The translations under genes were made by a program, and so were the position numbers. From assembly GCA_015207365.1 (NCBI GenBank), contig JADEXA010000004.1, positions 62,001-126,000 on the forward strand: a stretch of 64,000 nt of DNA, read 5' to 3'. Numbering within the stretch: the stretch's first letter is position 1; each line of letters begins with the position of its first letter. The notes under the pieces were generated by a model that was given only the letters and a program-made list of their open reading frames with translations, was not told the origin of the DNA and did not search any database. The DNA comes from Vacuolonema iberomarrocanum LEGE 07170 (GTDB lineage: Bacteria > Cyanobacteriota > Cyanobacteriia > Elainellales > Elainellaceae). This document shows, in pieces, positions 16,574-26,809 of this stretch.

Positions 16574-16851
16574 TTGGAGACGCTCGTTGCATCCCTATCA
16601 TTTGGGATCCTTGGGATTTTCAACCGCACCTTCTTACCTTCAATGCAGGCTAAGTGTTTGAACACAAGTGAGCACTACACAAGTGAGCACTACACAAGTG
16701 AGCAATAATGTAGAGTGCCGTTCAGCGTAGCCATAACGCACTATTTGCTGGGATCTGCTGCGTTACGCTAGCGCTAACACATCCTACAGGGGGCTCAAGC
16801 AGCTCCTAGACCAGGCAGTGCTATCCCTATCTTCTACACACCCAATTTGCT
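16574..16851. other. Intergenic region with a 15-bp tandem repeat and a dispersed palindrome
   Basis: Three tandem copies of ACACAAGTGAGCACT lie at 16662-16706 (last copy ends in AAT). They are followed by GCGTTACGCTAGCGCTAACACATCC (about 16761-16785), a short palindromic sequence of a type repeated in many cyanobacterial intergenic regions. There is no gene. Confidence 0.6.
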
Positions 16852-17613
16852 ATGCCGCTCAAACGCTGGGTTTCCATCGCTCTCATTTTTTGTGCTTGCC
16901 TCGGATTGTCGGGGTGTGTGCGCTATGAGCTGGGGATTCATTATTTCAGCCAGACCCGTGGGGAGATTGTGCAACAGATTCGGGTCGGAGAGTCGGTGAC
17001 GAGTTTCAATGAGGCGATCGCCCGCACCTGGCTACAAACCCTGGAAAAGCAGGCCAAAGCAGTGGGGGGAAGTGCCCGTCGTCGATCAGCGGAAGAGCTG
17101 ACTGTGCGCATTCCGTTCCACAATGGAGCCGAGTTGAATGAGCGCTTTAATCATTTTTTTGCTGTGCTAGCCGAGCCGCCTGCGGTGGATAGTGGAGACA
17201 CCCTGCCCTTACCCGAAATTTCGTCGCATCTGGGCGTGCAAGAGCAGAACTTCTTGCTGGTACAGCGCAACCATCTGAGCTATGACCTGGACTTGCGATC
17301 GCTCCGAGTTATTGCGCCCGGCGGAAATGTACTAGTGAAGCCTAGTACGTTGCTGGAACTGGACTTTAGCCTGGATACGCCGTGGGGGGGAGCCGTGCAA
17401 TCGGGCAGCGTCTTACCCCGAGGTGCAACGCAGGGGCGGCACTTGGAATGGCGCTTCACAACCGCCGACACCAACCATCTAGAGGTAGTGTTCTGGGTTC
17501 CCAGCCCCTTAGGCATTGGCACCGTCGTCATTGTCGGGCTAATGCTGTTGGGGTCAGCTCTCAAGGCATTGCTACTGAATCGCTCCGCAACCCAAAGCCC
17601 AGAGGGTCTGTGA
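16852..17613 (+). CDS. DUF3153-type lipoprotein
   Basis: A 253-residue exported protein. The signal peptide ends in a lipobox (LSGC, Cys22), so it is probably lipid-anchored in the plasma or thylakoid membrane facing the lumen or periplasm. A second hydrophobic helix near the C-terminus (about residues 222-241) suggests both ends are membrane-attached. The layout fits the DUF3153 family of cyanobacteria and plastids, of unknown function. The last 53 bp overlap the 3' end of the giant convergent gene on the other strand. Confidence 0.82.
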   Translation: MPLKRWVSIALIFCACLGLSGCVRYELGIHYFSQTRGEIVQQIRVGESVTSFNEAIARTWLQTLEKQAKAVGGSARRRSAEELTVRIPFHNGAELNERFNHFFAVLAEPPAVDSGDTLPLPEISSHLGVQEQNFLLVQRNHLSYDLDLRSLRVIAPGGNVLVKPSTLLELDFSLDTPWGGAVQSGSVLPRGATQGRHLEWRFTTADTNHLEVVFWVPSPLGIGTVVIVGLMLLGSALKALLLNRSATQSPEGL

Positions 17614-20600
17614 GTTTTTGATAGCTGGTCGCCAGCAACGTATCAAGATAGCGGCGGAACAGCGCCCACTGTTGGGGGTTGGGGCGATAGGTTTCGACAT
17701 CCTCCTGGATAAACAGGGGTTCTGCTAAAAGCGCCTGGTAGTCTGGGTTGTGCTGAGATTCCTGCGTCAGCAGGTAGGCATGCTGCTCGATGGGAACGAG
17801 CCCCGGCGGCAAATATCCCTGCAGTAGCGCCAGCAGTTGAGTCTGGCATTTTTGGACATTGATGCCGCGTCGCTCTAGCATTTGGAGTAGGTTGGGGACG
17901 GTAACAGGTGCTTCGGGGAAGGTGCGAAGCAGCTCCATCAGCAAGAAATAGTCGCTGTACTGATGGCGGGCAACATCAACCACCTGGGAATGTAGGGGCA
18001 CCGTCGCCAACCCAAACGCCACTCGACCGCAAGCCGCAAGCTGATTGTGCTGGGGCGGATAGGTGAGGGGATAGGCGTCCTGCACAAACGCTGCATTGGG
18101 GAACTTCTGGCGCAACCAACGGGCGATCGCCGCCAGCGAAGCCGTTCCCCCCGCGCATAAAACCTGATTGACTTCCAACGCCGATAGCCCTTTCTGAGTC
18201 AGCAAACCATTCAATTCCCGATTCAAGCGCTGAATGTAGGGCAATAGAACCCGACTGGCCAGATCCTGCCGGGTCATCACTAGCGGCACCTGACCAATGC
18301 TAATGACGGCACGATCCTGTTGCTGCAGCAGCCGTTTGAGGTGCTGTGCGGTTTCGAGTAACCCCAAACCGATCGGAGAGCTCAGCAACTGTCCCTGGAG
18401 GGCAGAGCGTTTAGCCGGATCAGGGTCGCCCACAATCGGCAGGGTTAGCTGTTCCCAACCCAAAACAGCCCAAGGATCGGCCCAGTCACCGCTTGTCGTC
18501 GGGCTATCCGCTGCGGGCAGCCGCAGATTGACACCAGCCGTAGGCGATAGGGTGTTGGGGCGATGGGCTTGCCGCACCCAGGCCGGATAGACCAGTTGGC
18601 AGAGGATGTCTTGATCCAACGCACTACCGCCATAGGGAATGGTGCGCATGGCCACATCTTGGCGGGAAAGGGTTTGGAGCGCATGGGGAAGGTTGACCAC
18701 CGCCATTTCTGTGAGGCTAGCTCCAGCATTGAGCACCAGCGTTCCCCCATGCCAGGCAGCCCCACAAAGATCAGGCTTCGGCGCAAGGTGGTCGGGAAAT
18801 TGGATGGGCGTATTGGTCTCGCTCGGCAGGGCTGACAGCAGCGTGGCGATCGCCTCTTCCACCACATAAATTTGCTCTGGATGATCGACCAACCGTGCGG
18901 CTAGCACCGCCTCCCGGACATTGAAACTGAAGGTATCGGTACTGTTGGCTGGCTGGCTAACAATGACGCCTGCCAAATTTTGCAGAGCACCTTGCAAATG
19001 CTCGTCCGACAACCCAACCGCACCACAACTCAGTACAGGTACATTCGCCGCACCATTCAAATCCGGCGTGAGGCAATTGAGGCTGGACAGCAGGGTACGC
19101 AGTACCTGATGCACCTGACTGAGGGGCAAGTCCCGTTGCTCGGTCCATTGCAAAACGGGCTCCCATTCCATGTTGTCGGGCGTGCTGTAGGGGATGCCAG
19201 CTTGCAGATAGGGTTTGAAGCCTTGCAGGGGAAAGCGATCGGGGTGGTGGGTAGGAATGGGAGCCGCGCTGAGGGAGGCGATCGCCACATCTAGCCGATC
19301 CGTTTCGCGGGTCGGGCTGATATACACCGATGTCGGCAGGCGATAGGTCTTCTCGGGAGCCGGAATATTGCCCTGGGTGGCGTCAGGGAAGGTTACCTCA
19401 AGCCAGTACATGGGGTAGAGGGTCTGGGTTTTGCGATTGAGCAGCACAGCGGAGATGCCCGTCGTCCCCAGATCAATCCCGAGATACCAGATCGGCTCGA
19501 CGGGGCGACGCCGAGACTCACGCGCCATGGGAGGAGGCTCTAACTCGTCGTACAAATCATCCAGCGGATCGAGCGACGGCGAGATCAGAAAATCGAGGTC
19601 TTCCTCCTGGTGACGCAGGTCGGACAGTTGATCCTCCATGGATGAAGCGGCTGGAGCTGGAGGCTGAGTGTGGCGAGCAGCCGTTGTCCTGGCATCCAGT
19701 TGCCGCAGTAACGCTAGCGCATCGGGATCGGTCATTTCCGACCCCGACGCCCCCGAAAAGTCTTCTGCCAGCTCCATCAAGGAAAAGTCGGCATCCGACC
19801 ATTCCTCCACAACCTCTTCTGAAAGAGCCGCTTCGGCGGAGAAAGTCGCTTCGGCGGCTTCCTCCGCCGATAAACCCATTGCCTGGAGCAGTTGCTCCGA
19901 TAGGTCAACAACCTCTTCAGGCTGGCTAGTTGGGGTCGGCGTTAGCGCCTCATCGGGGGCGATCGCCGTGCCGGTGGGAGGTGGTACCAAAGCCTCGGGG
20001 CGGCGATCGCTTAGGTCTTTTTTTTTTGCCGGCTCTGGCTCCGCTTCGGCGACCGGGTCAGGCTTCAACTCCAGCTCTGAGGCCGATGCCATTTCCACAT
20101 GGTCTTCCATATCCGCATAGAAATCGACCTCGGCCAAACCAAAGTCTGAGCCCAAGGCTTCAGATGGCATTTGACCCGCGACGACCTCATTGCGGCCTTC
20201 ATTGATAGACGGAGGCAGGTCTTCTACCAATGGCTCCGATGGTCGTGGGGCTGGAGGTGCGGCATCCAAATCATCCACATCCTCAAACAATCCACCCAGC
20301 CCCTCTAGGGTAAAGGCATTGTCACTTGCCGTTGGGCTGGGAGAAGCTTCGACAGCCTCTGCAAAAGAAGCCAAGGACTCGTCATCGCTGGGGGGCGGCA
20401 CCTCAACGGCATCGGGAGTATCGTCGATTTCATCAAACAACGATGCTAAGTCCGCCCCCTCCTCGGCTGGTGCTGGCGGCTCGATCGGGGTACTGGCAGA
20501 GGCAGGCGAATCGACGAGGTAATTCGAGAACCGTTCTAAGGTGATGTCTTCGTCTGATTCTCCAATCGCGGACGAGCTGGCATCATTCAAGCTGGAACCA

Positions 20601-23554
20601 GTTTGGGGACTGGCTTGGGGCGGCATGAGCAGCGTACGTTCGGGGTCATCTTCATCGTTGTTACCGAACCCGGCCCACAGAGGTTCTTCCTCCACAGGCT
20701 CGTCCGCATCGGCCATGATACTTTGAAAGTCATCCAGCGTGAGGTCTTCACGATCGGGGGGGAGACCCACTGCTGACGCGGTTGCGCTTCCTTCATCGGA
20801 GCGGTCTTCTACCGCTGGAGGCCTATCCGTGGGAGGAGCGTCTTCAAAATCTGTTAGAGCGATAGACTCTGCTACCGTTGGCGCTGCCAGATCTGCGTCG
20901 GATGCAACGGGTAGCGATTCAGACAGCCAATCATCCAACCCCAAATCGGACTCACCGTCCTGGGAATCAGACTCACCGTCCTGACGTGCGAGAACTTCGT
21001 CGGTCTGCACTTGGGTCGTGGGGTCTTCAGAGGACAGTGGGAGGGGTGGTGGAGGTGCACTATCTGCCAAGTCGGGAAGCCCAGGGGGGGCGATCGCCGC
21101 CTCATCCGGCAACGTTTCCTCTGGGGCAAGGGCAGAAAAGAGATCCTCATCGGGTTCCGGCTCAGGTTCCGATGCCCATTCACTCGCAAAAGCATCTGCC
21201 AATTCATCCGCTAGGGTCAATGCATCCGCCTCGTCGGCACTCCCTTGTGGCAGACCGGATTCCAGTTCATCCAGGGGTAACTCTAAGTCGGTAGTCGCTG
21301 CTCCCTCCAGCCTTGCCAGTTCTGCATCCAGCTGTTCCACCAGCGTCGGATCTACATCTAAAGCCGCACGCGGAGCATCTTCCTCATCAACCAACAAATC
21401 TTCGTCGGGGGCAGCCGCGATATAAACATCCTCGTCGGTTATGCCTTCGGAGCGTAACAAATCCAGCGAGGTCGCCGATGCATCATTGAGGTGCATCAAA
21501 TCTTCGAGAGAGGTGATGACATCAGCGGGTAGACCTTGCCCTGTAGCAGGCCCACCCAGCAAGAGCGTTTCTTCCTGCTCGCCCTCATCCGCAACGGGAA
21601 CTTCATCAAACAGTAAGTGTTCGATCGCCTGGGACGAAGCGCTAGCCGTCAACCCCGATAGGCGTTCCTCCAATTCTGCCGCATCCGCTGCGGCGGATGG
21701 CTCGACTCCATCGGCTCCAGACACCGCTGTGTCAGCCGCCTCATCGTCTGCACTCAGGTCGGCCCAGCCTTCAAATAGCTGGCTCTCAAATTCTTCCAGT
21801 TGCTCGCCTTGGTCGGCAGCATCGTCATCCCACTGCTCCGCACCTATCGCCTCTGTCACAGCCCCTTGAGCTTCTGTAGACAACGCATTGAACTCAGGGA
21901 CATTCACGTCGGTGCCTTCCCATTGTTGGGTATCGGCGACATGGCGATCGACTGGCGTTTCACCTAACGCCTCATCGGTTGGGGCAAGATCATCCCCAAA
22001 CAAACTTTCATAGAGGGCATCCAGCTCGTTATAGACCCCTTCGGGAGAGGCCACCTCGGCTTCGGGGGCGGCACCTTCAGTAGCGTCGGCCTCAAGGTCG
22101 GTGCTGATTTGGTTGAGCAGTTCCAGAGCCGAGTCGATATCTTCGATCGCACTTTCCTCGGTATCGACGCCCACTGGAGGATCCAGAGATAGGGAGGGCG
22201 CTTCCATTTGGAACGTCGTGATCTCTTCGTCGTCGAAGTCAGTATCTGCCAACGTCTCCTCATCGATCTGGAACGTGGTGATCTCACCTTCATGCATTGG
22301 GTTGGAGGCGATCGCCGGATCCACCCCAGCACCATCAGACGGAGACTCTAGCTCAAGACCGGCAACAGCCTCTGACGATGGCTCAGAGCGACCCGAATCA
22401 GTCGTCCCAGGAGAAGTTGGTTGCAGGATAGTGGTATCGCCATCGGTCAGTTCGCTCAGCAGCGCATCCAATACCGATTGAGAATCGCTGGGTGTAGCCC
22501 CTTGCAACGGCATGGACGTACCACTGGCAGCCGTCCTAGAACCAGGCAATGCCTGCCAATCTACCGCCTGCAGGGAGGCTTGCAGATAGCTTGAGGCTTC
22601 TCGACCCAATTGCTGCGCCAACCGATTCACCAACGCCGTGAAAATGGCTTCTCCCTGCTGCCCCAGAGTATGCATCTTATCCAACCCACGACTGAGAGAC
22701 TCTTCGTAGGTATGCATGTTGCGCTGCAACGATTCGAAGATCACGCGCAGGGTTGAATCCAACTTCAGCAGTAACTGATCGGACTGGGATTGAATCCGCT
22801 GGAGCTGCTCTAACCGCTCTTGGGGGGTTAGTGAGGAAAGCGCTTGGCTCGCGCCAGGGGTGCTCCCTGCAAGGGCTTCAGATGAAAGACCTGCAGCCTC
22901 CGAGCCGATGAGCGATCGCCCTTCAGTGCCAGCGATCGCTGCGCTATCCGACTGGAAGCGGAGGTCATTCAGCATTTCGGAAACTTGTACCGTCAGATTT
23001 TCCTGCAACCGCCCCATCAGCGATTGCAAAAATTCTGACACCATCTGTGGCGAATCGCCCTCCTGGGCTGGCAAGGCATATTGCTGGCGCTGAGCCTTAA
23101 GCTCTTGAATTTCTTGTTCTAGCTCATCACGTTCCTGGCGCAACCGATCCACATCCGACCGCATCGGCTGCATGATATTGGTGCGCAGATAGGTCACCTC
23201 TTGCAATACCGCTTGCAGGACTTGCTGTGCCGACTCTCCAACCTGCAAGGCAGAGGCACCCTCCGATGTCCCTGGTGTCCCTGGCAAAGCTAGAAGAGAA
23301 GGCGCCGCCGGGAGTTCTGCGGGGGCATCGGGTTGCTGCTGCAAATTCACGAGATATTGACGCGCCTGTTCCAGCACCAACCGTTGCTGCTCCGCTTCTC
23401 CCGCCATCACCCACGGCAATCGAGGGCTAGCCTTGCTCAGCACCCCGTCGATAGACTGGATCAATGCTTGAATCTGAACCTTGTGCGAAGTCACGAACGA
23501 ATTCCCGATGTGCGTTTTCAAAGGCGATCTGGATACGGTAGATGTGGGAAGCAA
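17561..23554 (-). CDS. Giant acidic protein with a C-terminal Hsp70-like domain
   Basis: A 1997-residue protein. Residues ~1-110 are helical and contain LPWVMAGEAEQQRLVLEQAR. About 110-165 form a charged coiled coil, and another helical stretch follows at ~250-345. About 365-1330 is low-complexity, strongly acidic and rich in Asp, Glu, Ala, Ser and Pro. From ~1353 a divergent Hsp70/actin-fold ATPase begins with WYLGIDLGTTGISAVLLN (phosphate 1), then LVLNAGASLTEMAVVNLPH and the adenosine motif VLCAGGTASLAAIARWL. The peptide-binding half of DnaK is absent. The frame stays open for 6 kb. GTG 23494 is a possible alternative start. Function is unknown; a scaffold or envelope-associated ATPase is an inference only. 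Confidence 0.88.
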   Translation of the reverse strand: MLPTSTVSRSPLKTHIGNSFVTSHKVQIQALIQSIDGVLSKASPRLPWVMAGEAEQQRLVLEQARQYLVNLQQQPDAPAELPAAPSLLALPGTPGTSEGASALQVGESAQQVLQAVLQEVTYLRTNIMQPMRSDVDRLRQERDELEQEIQELKAQRQQYALPAQEGDSPQMVSEFLQSLMGRLQENLTVQVSEMLNDLRFQSDSAAIAGTEGRSLIGSEAAGLSSEALAGSTPGASQALSSLTPQERLEQLQRIQSQSDQLLLKLDSTLRVIFESLQRNMHTYEESLSRGLDKMHTLGQQGEAIFTALVNRLAQQLGREASSYLQASLQAVDWQALPGSRTAASGTSMPLQGATPSDSQSVLDALLSELTDGDTTILQPTSPGTTDSGRSEPSSEAVAGLELESPSDGAGVDPAIASNPMHEGEITTFQIDEETLADTDFDDEEITTFQMEAPSLSLDPPVGVDTEESAIEDIDSALELLNQISTDLEADATEGAAPEAEVASPEGVYNELDALYESLFGDDLAPTDEALGETPVDRHVADTQQWEGTDVNVPEFNALSTEAQGAVTEAIGAEQWDDDAADQGEQLEEFESQLFEGWADLSADDEAADTAVSGADGVEPSAAADAAELEERLSGLTASASSQAIEHLLFDEVPVADEGEQEETLLLGGPATGQGLPADVITSLEDLMHLNDASATSLDLLRSEGITDEDVYIAAAPDEDLLVDEEDAPRAALDVDPTLVEQLDAELARLEGAATTDLELPLDELESGLPQGSADEADALTLADELADAFASEWASEPEPEPDEDLFSALAPEETLPDEAAIAPPGLPDLADSAPPPPLPLSSEDPTTQVQTDEVLARQDGESDSQDGESDLGLDDWLSESLPVASDADLAAPTVAESIALTDFEDAPPTDRPPAVEDRSDEGSATASAVGLPPDREDLTLDDFQSIMADADEPVEEEPLWAGFGNNDEDDPERTLLMPPQASPQTGSSLNDASSSAIGESDEDITLERFSNYLVDSPASASTPIEPPAPAEEGADLASLFDEIDDTPDAVEVPPPSDDESLASFAEAVEASPSPTASDNAFTLEGLGGLFEDVDDLDAAPPAPRPSEPLVEDLPPSINEGRNEVVAGQMPSEALGSDFGLAEVDFYADMEDHVEMASASELELKPDPVAEAEPEPAKKKDLSDRRPEALVPPPTGTAIAPDEALTPTPTSQPEEVVDLSEQLLQAMGLSAEEAAEATFSAEAALSEEVVEEWSDADFSLMELAEDFSGASGSEMTDPDALALLRQLDARTTAARHTQPPAPAASSMEDQLSDLRHQEEDLDFLISPSLDPLDDLYDELEPPPMARESRRRPVEPIWYLGIDLGTTGISAVLLNRKTQTLYPMYWLEVTFPDATQGNIPAPEKTYRLPTSVYISPTRETDRLDVAIASLSAAPIPTHHPDRFPLQGFKPYLQAGIPYSTPDNMEWEPVLQWTEQRDLPLSQVHQVLRTLLSSLNCLTPDLNGAANVPVLSCGAVGLSDEHLQGALQNLAGVIVSQPANSTDTFSFNVREAVLAARLVDHPEQIYVVEEAIATLLSALPSETNTPIQFPDHLAPKPDLCGAAWHGGTLVLNAGASLTEMAVVNLPHALQTLSRQDVAMRTIPYGGSALDQDILCQLVYPAWVRQAHRPNTLSPTAGVNLRLPAADSPTTSGDWADPWAVLGWEQLTLPIVGDPDPAKRSALQGQLLSSPIGLGLLETAQHLKRLLQQQDRAVISIGQVPLVMTRQDLASRVLLPYIQRLNRELNGLLTQKGLSALEVNQVLCAGGTASLAAIARWLRQKFPNAAFVQDAYPLTYPPQHNQLAACGRVAFGLATVPLHSQVVDVARHQYSDYFLLMELLRTFPEAPVTVPNLLQMLERRGINVQKCQTQLLALLQGYLPPGLVPIEQHAYLLTQESQHNPDYQALLAEPLFIQEDVETYRPNPQQWALFRRYLDTLLATSYQKLTDPLGFGLRSDSVAMP

Positions 23555-24679
23555 ACGTTAGCGAGATGACTATCAGCGACCCGATACTAAACCCGTTTGC
23601 CTGAGACGGTACCTTGCTCCGGCTTTATCATGTTGAGAATTTACCCCGTTTGACCGTCCAGTTTTCATCGAATAAAAAGTGGAATAGATAGGGTACAGTC
23701 TCAAACAACCCCAGAAAAAAGGGGACAGCTATTGTCTCAATATTAAATGAGATTTCCAACGGGATGCTATTTTTCCAGATGGAGTTCAGATCGGGAGAAT
23801 GTGCCCTTGTTGTCATGTTTTCTGTAAGCGATCGCTTATCCCTGGATCCTCGATTGATGGGATGGAATCATCCTCGTCGAAATACCACAGCCAAGCCCTT
23901 CTCCGGTTTCATCACACAGATTTAGCCATCCGTTTATACGGACTCCCACGGCATTAGCGGTGGCTGTCATTACTCTTCATCTCTCCTCTTTTACAAGCCA
24001 ATCTGCACTTTATAGCGACCCTCTATTGATATCGGGTTGAGATTGAATTGCTAGAAATCATTCGCTTTGTTCAGCTCATGCTGTATATTTCAATGCACCA
24101 AAATGCTAACCAGAAACTAAAATCCGCAACAAAAATAGACCAATTTTGTTAAGCAGTGTTAACGCGGCGATCGGCGCACGAGATGCGTTAGCGACAACGT
24201 AACCCATGAAAATCTTGCTGGATGGTGTATGACAACCACCCTAAGTTGTGCATTATTCATCACCCCCGACTACCCTTTACGTTCGACAAGGGAGCGGCTG
24301 ACACCCCCCCAAACTCCCCACAGACTCATAGAACCATAGGAATTAGGGTTCTTGAATTGGCGATCGCATTCTTACGGTCGGATCTTAAGATCTACGTTTA
24401 GAATGATTCAGGGCTCTGCTTCTGGACAGATGAAACATACTGATGCAAGGGATGTCAAACGGTTTTAGACCAGGTGTTCGTAGACTTTTGTGTGGTTGCA
24501 GGAACTTTGTCGTTTCAACCACGTCAAAGCAACCGCGATAAACCCAGAACCGCAAGGGAGTTTCCTAGGCAAACGTCTAACGTGATCGGACGCTATCGGC
24601 TCATCTGTCATTCATCCGCGATGCACAGTAGACTTCTCATTTTGTCGGCACTCTGACGTTGGTTGAGGCAACAATTCTG
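23555..24679. other. Long intergenic region without recognisable features
   Basis: About 1.1 kb between divergent genes, lower in GC than its neighbours. It must hold the promoters of the giant Hsp70-like gene and the SpoIID gene. I see a GATCTTAAGATC palindrome near 24382 and scattered HIP1-like sites, but no protein-like frame, tRNA or riboswitch motif. An unknown small RNA cannot be excluded. Confidence 0.4.
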
Positions 24680-26578
24680 ATGGATTCTCTTACGGACATT
24701 GGGGCTGTCGGCCCTAACGGATTGCGCCCTCGCGTTTCTGTCTCTCGGATTCCCACCTCTTCGAAAAAGACCGTCTTTTCCCGCTGGAGCCCGGTGGGGC
24801 TGCTCTTAGGATGCTGTTTGGGTCTCGCAACGCCCAGCGCCTATGCTCAGACCGCACCAACCGAAGGTGACCCCAGCAACCCCATCATTAAAGTCGGCAT
24901 TGTGCAGCGGTTTGGGGAAGCACAGAGCGATCGCCTGACCCTGGAACCCAACGAAGGGCGATCCATTACCCTCAAGTTTGAGCCTCCCAATATGGAAAAC
25001 GCCGCTGCAGTCACTCTTGATGCGGCAGCGGATGGCACCACAGAGCCAGAGCCCCAGGTCATCACAACATCGGGCGCTGTGCGCGTTGAGGTGGTGCCCC
25101 AACCCTTGGCCGAACCGGAAGTGATTGAGCGGGTTGTGCTGAGCACCCATCGCAGCTTCGAGAGCGCAGAGGATAGCGCCAACTACTGGAAGGAACAGGG
25201 CATTGAGGTGGAAATTGCCCAACCCCGACAATGGCAGGTCTGGGCAAGGCGCGACACCTATCGCACACCATTGCTCCGTCGCCTGTTGCTGCGCAATGTG
25301 CAAGCCAATGGTGCCAACACCGTATTTCTCGATCAACAGCGCCGAGCGGCCATTCCCAACATGGGCTTTGTGATAAACGGCACCCGCATCATTGCCGATG
25401 AGGTGGAAATTAGTACGACCGATAATCGACTGTACGTCAACGAGACCCAAATTCAGAGCGATCGCCAACTGTTTGCAGGCACGTTCCAGGTGCAGCCCAA
25501 CGCCTATGGCACCTACACGCTGGTCAACCATGTCCCCATCGAAACCTACCTGCGGGGGGTCGTGCCGTTTGAAATTGGCCCCGGTGCGCCGCCCACAACC
25601 ATCCAAGCCCAGGCAATTTTGGCCCGCACCTATGCGCTCCGCAACCTGCGCCGCTTTACGATCGACAACTATCATCTCTGTGCTGATACCCAGTGTCAGG
25701 TCTATCGGGGGCTGAGTGGAGCTGCCACCTCGACCGATCAGGCGATCGTTGCCACCGCCGGGCTCGTGCTGACTCACAACAACGAATTGGTTGATGCCCT
25801 CTACTCCTCGACCACAGGAGGCGTAACCGCCGCTTTTTCCCATGTATGGGATGGCCCCGATCGCCCCTATCTGCGAGCCCGTATCGATTCCGTGCAAAAT
25901 ATTTGGGATCTGGAGCGCCGACCGCTGTCAGAGGAGTCCAACTTCCGCGCCTTCATTAACCTGGAATCGGGCTTCAACGAAGTGGGCTGGGAACCCTTCC
26001 GCTGGGAGGAAGAGAGCGACATGACGGTGCTGGTTCAAGATTTGCGGGAATACCTGCAAAGCAAGCAGCATCCCCTATCCAACTTCGAAACCCTAGAATC
26101 GCTAGAGGTCGTGGAGCGTTCCGTTGGCGGACGGGTGCAACGGCTACGGGTCACAACCGATCAGGGGCAAGTCATGCTGCAAAAGGACGAAGTCCTGCGA
26201 GCACTCTCGGCTCCCCGCAGCACATTGTTTTACCTAGAACCGCAATACATTATGGTTCAACCGCCGCAACCCACGGCCACCCCAGCATCGCCCGCTCCCA
26301 ATGCCAATACACCCGACAGCCTGACTCCCGACAACACCGCGACTGAGGCAGCTCCCGACGCCACGACGCCTCCCCCGCAGCCCGTACGCACACTCACGGG
26401 ATACCGCTTTGTTGGCGGCGGTTGGGGGCATGCTGTAGGGCTCAGCCAAACCGGGGCAATGAATCTAGGAGACCTAGGCTGGTCGCCTGCCCGCATCTTG
26501 TCCTTCTACTACCCAGGGACCTCTCTCGTGCCCTTGAGCGAAAGTATCGTTTTTTGGCGCGAGCAAGAACCGTCTTAA
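24680..26578 (+). CDS. SpoIID/LytB-domain secreted protein
   Basis: A 632-residue exported protein. A long, positively charged N-terminus leads to a signal peptide ending near PSAYAQ. The SpoIID/LytB domain (peptidoglycan-binding or lytic, active in the periplasm) covers roughly residues 280-420, with IETYLRGVVPFEI, AQAILARTYAL and SSTTGG motifs, and its final part GWGHAVGLSQTGAM lies near the C-terminus. Between these is a Pro/Ala/Thr-rich linker (~530-575). The frame opens at TTG 24659; ATG 24680 is the better start. It is likely monocistronic. Confidence 0.87.
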   Translation: MDSLTDIGAVGPNGLRPRVSVSRIPTSSKKTVFSRWSPVGLLLGCCLGLATPSAYAQTAPTEGDPSNPIIKVGIVQRFGEAQSDRLTLEPNEGRSITLKFEPPNMENAAAVTLDAAADGTTEPEPQVITTSGAVRVEVVPQPLAEPEVIERVVLSTHRSFESAEDSANYWKEQGIEVEIAQPRQWQVWARRDTYRTPLLRRLLLRNVQANGANTVFLDQQRRAAIPNMGFVINGTRIIADEVEISTTDNRLYVNETQIQSDRQLFAGTFQVQPNAYGTYTLVNHVPIETYLRGVVPFEIGPGAPPTTIQAQAILARTYALRNLRRFTIDNYHLCADTQCQVYRGLSGAATSTDQAIVATAGLVLTHNNELVDALYSSTTGGVTAAFSHVWDGPDRPYLRARIDSVQNIWDLERRPLSEESNFRAFINLESGFNEVGWEPFRWEEESDMTVLVQDLREYLQSKQHPLSNFETLESLEVVERSVGGRVQRLRVTTDQGQVMLQKDEVLRALSAPRSTLFYLEPQYIMVQPPQPTATPASPAPNANTPDSLTPDNTATEAAPDATTPPPQPVRTLTGYRFVGGGWGHAVGLSQTGAMNLGDLGWSPARILSFYYPGTSLVPLSESIVFWREQEPS

Positions 26579-26624
26579 CGCCAACACCGGGTGACTTTTG
26601 TGAAACACCGGATGTCGAAAGTTA

Positions 26625-26725
26625 TATCAAATCCGGTTAAATAGCCGTAAAACCCAACTATCGTTTGTGCCCGCTGCAAAGCAGCGGGCACAAACGATAG
26701 TTGGGTTCTTCAACCGGATTTGATA
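26625..26725 (+). repeat. Palindromic element family A, copy 3
   Basis: Full-length 101-bp copy beginning TATCAAATCCGGTT and ending AACCGGATTTGATA. The inner hairpin has perfect 27-bp arms (26651-26677 and 26681-26707, loop AAA). It starts 46 bp after the SpoIID stop codon. Confidence 0.9.
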
Positions 26726-26809
26726 TTAGGCTAGCGATCGCCTCTTCACGTTACAGATTGGTCTTGCCGATCAGCCTCAGCAGACAACAACTATCTGCCT
26801 GTCGGCAAC

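Noticed and set aside
16660..16710. Possible CRISPR array
   Set aside because: The 15-bp units are directly tandem with no spacers and only three copies.
19557..22481. Many open frames opposite the acidic part of the giant gene
   Set aside because: GC-rich repeated Asp/Glu/Ala codons leave the other five frames open by chance; those frames are Ser/Arg/Pro-rich with no family features.
24806..25897. A 363-codon frame on the minus strand opposite the SpoIID gene
   Set aside because: It lies entirely inside a well-supported gene and has no recognisable motif.
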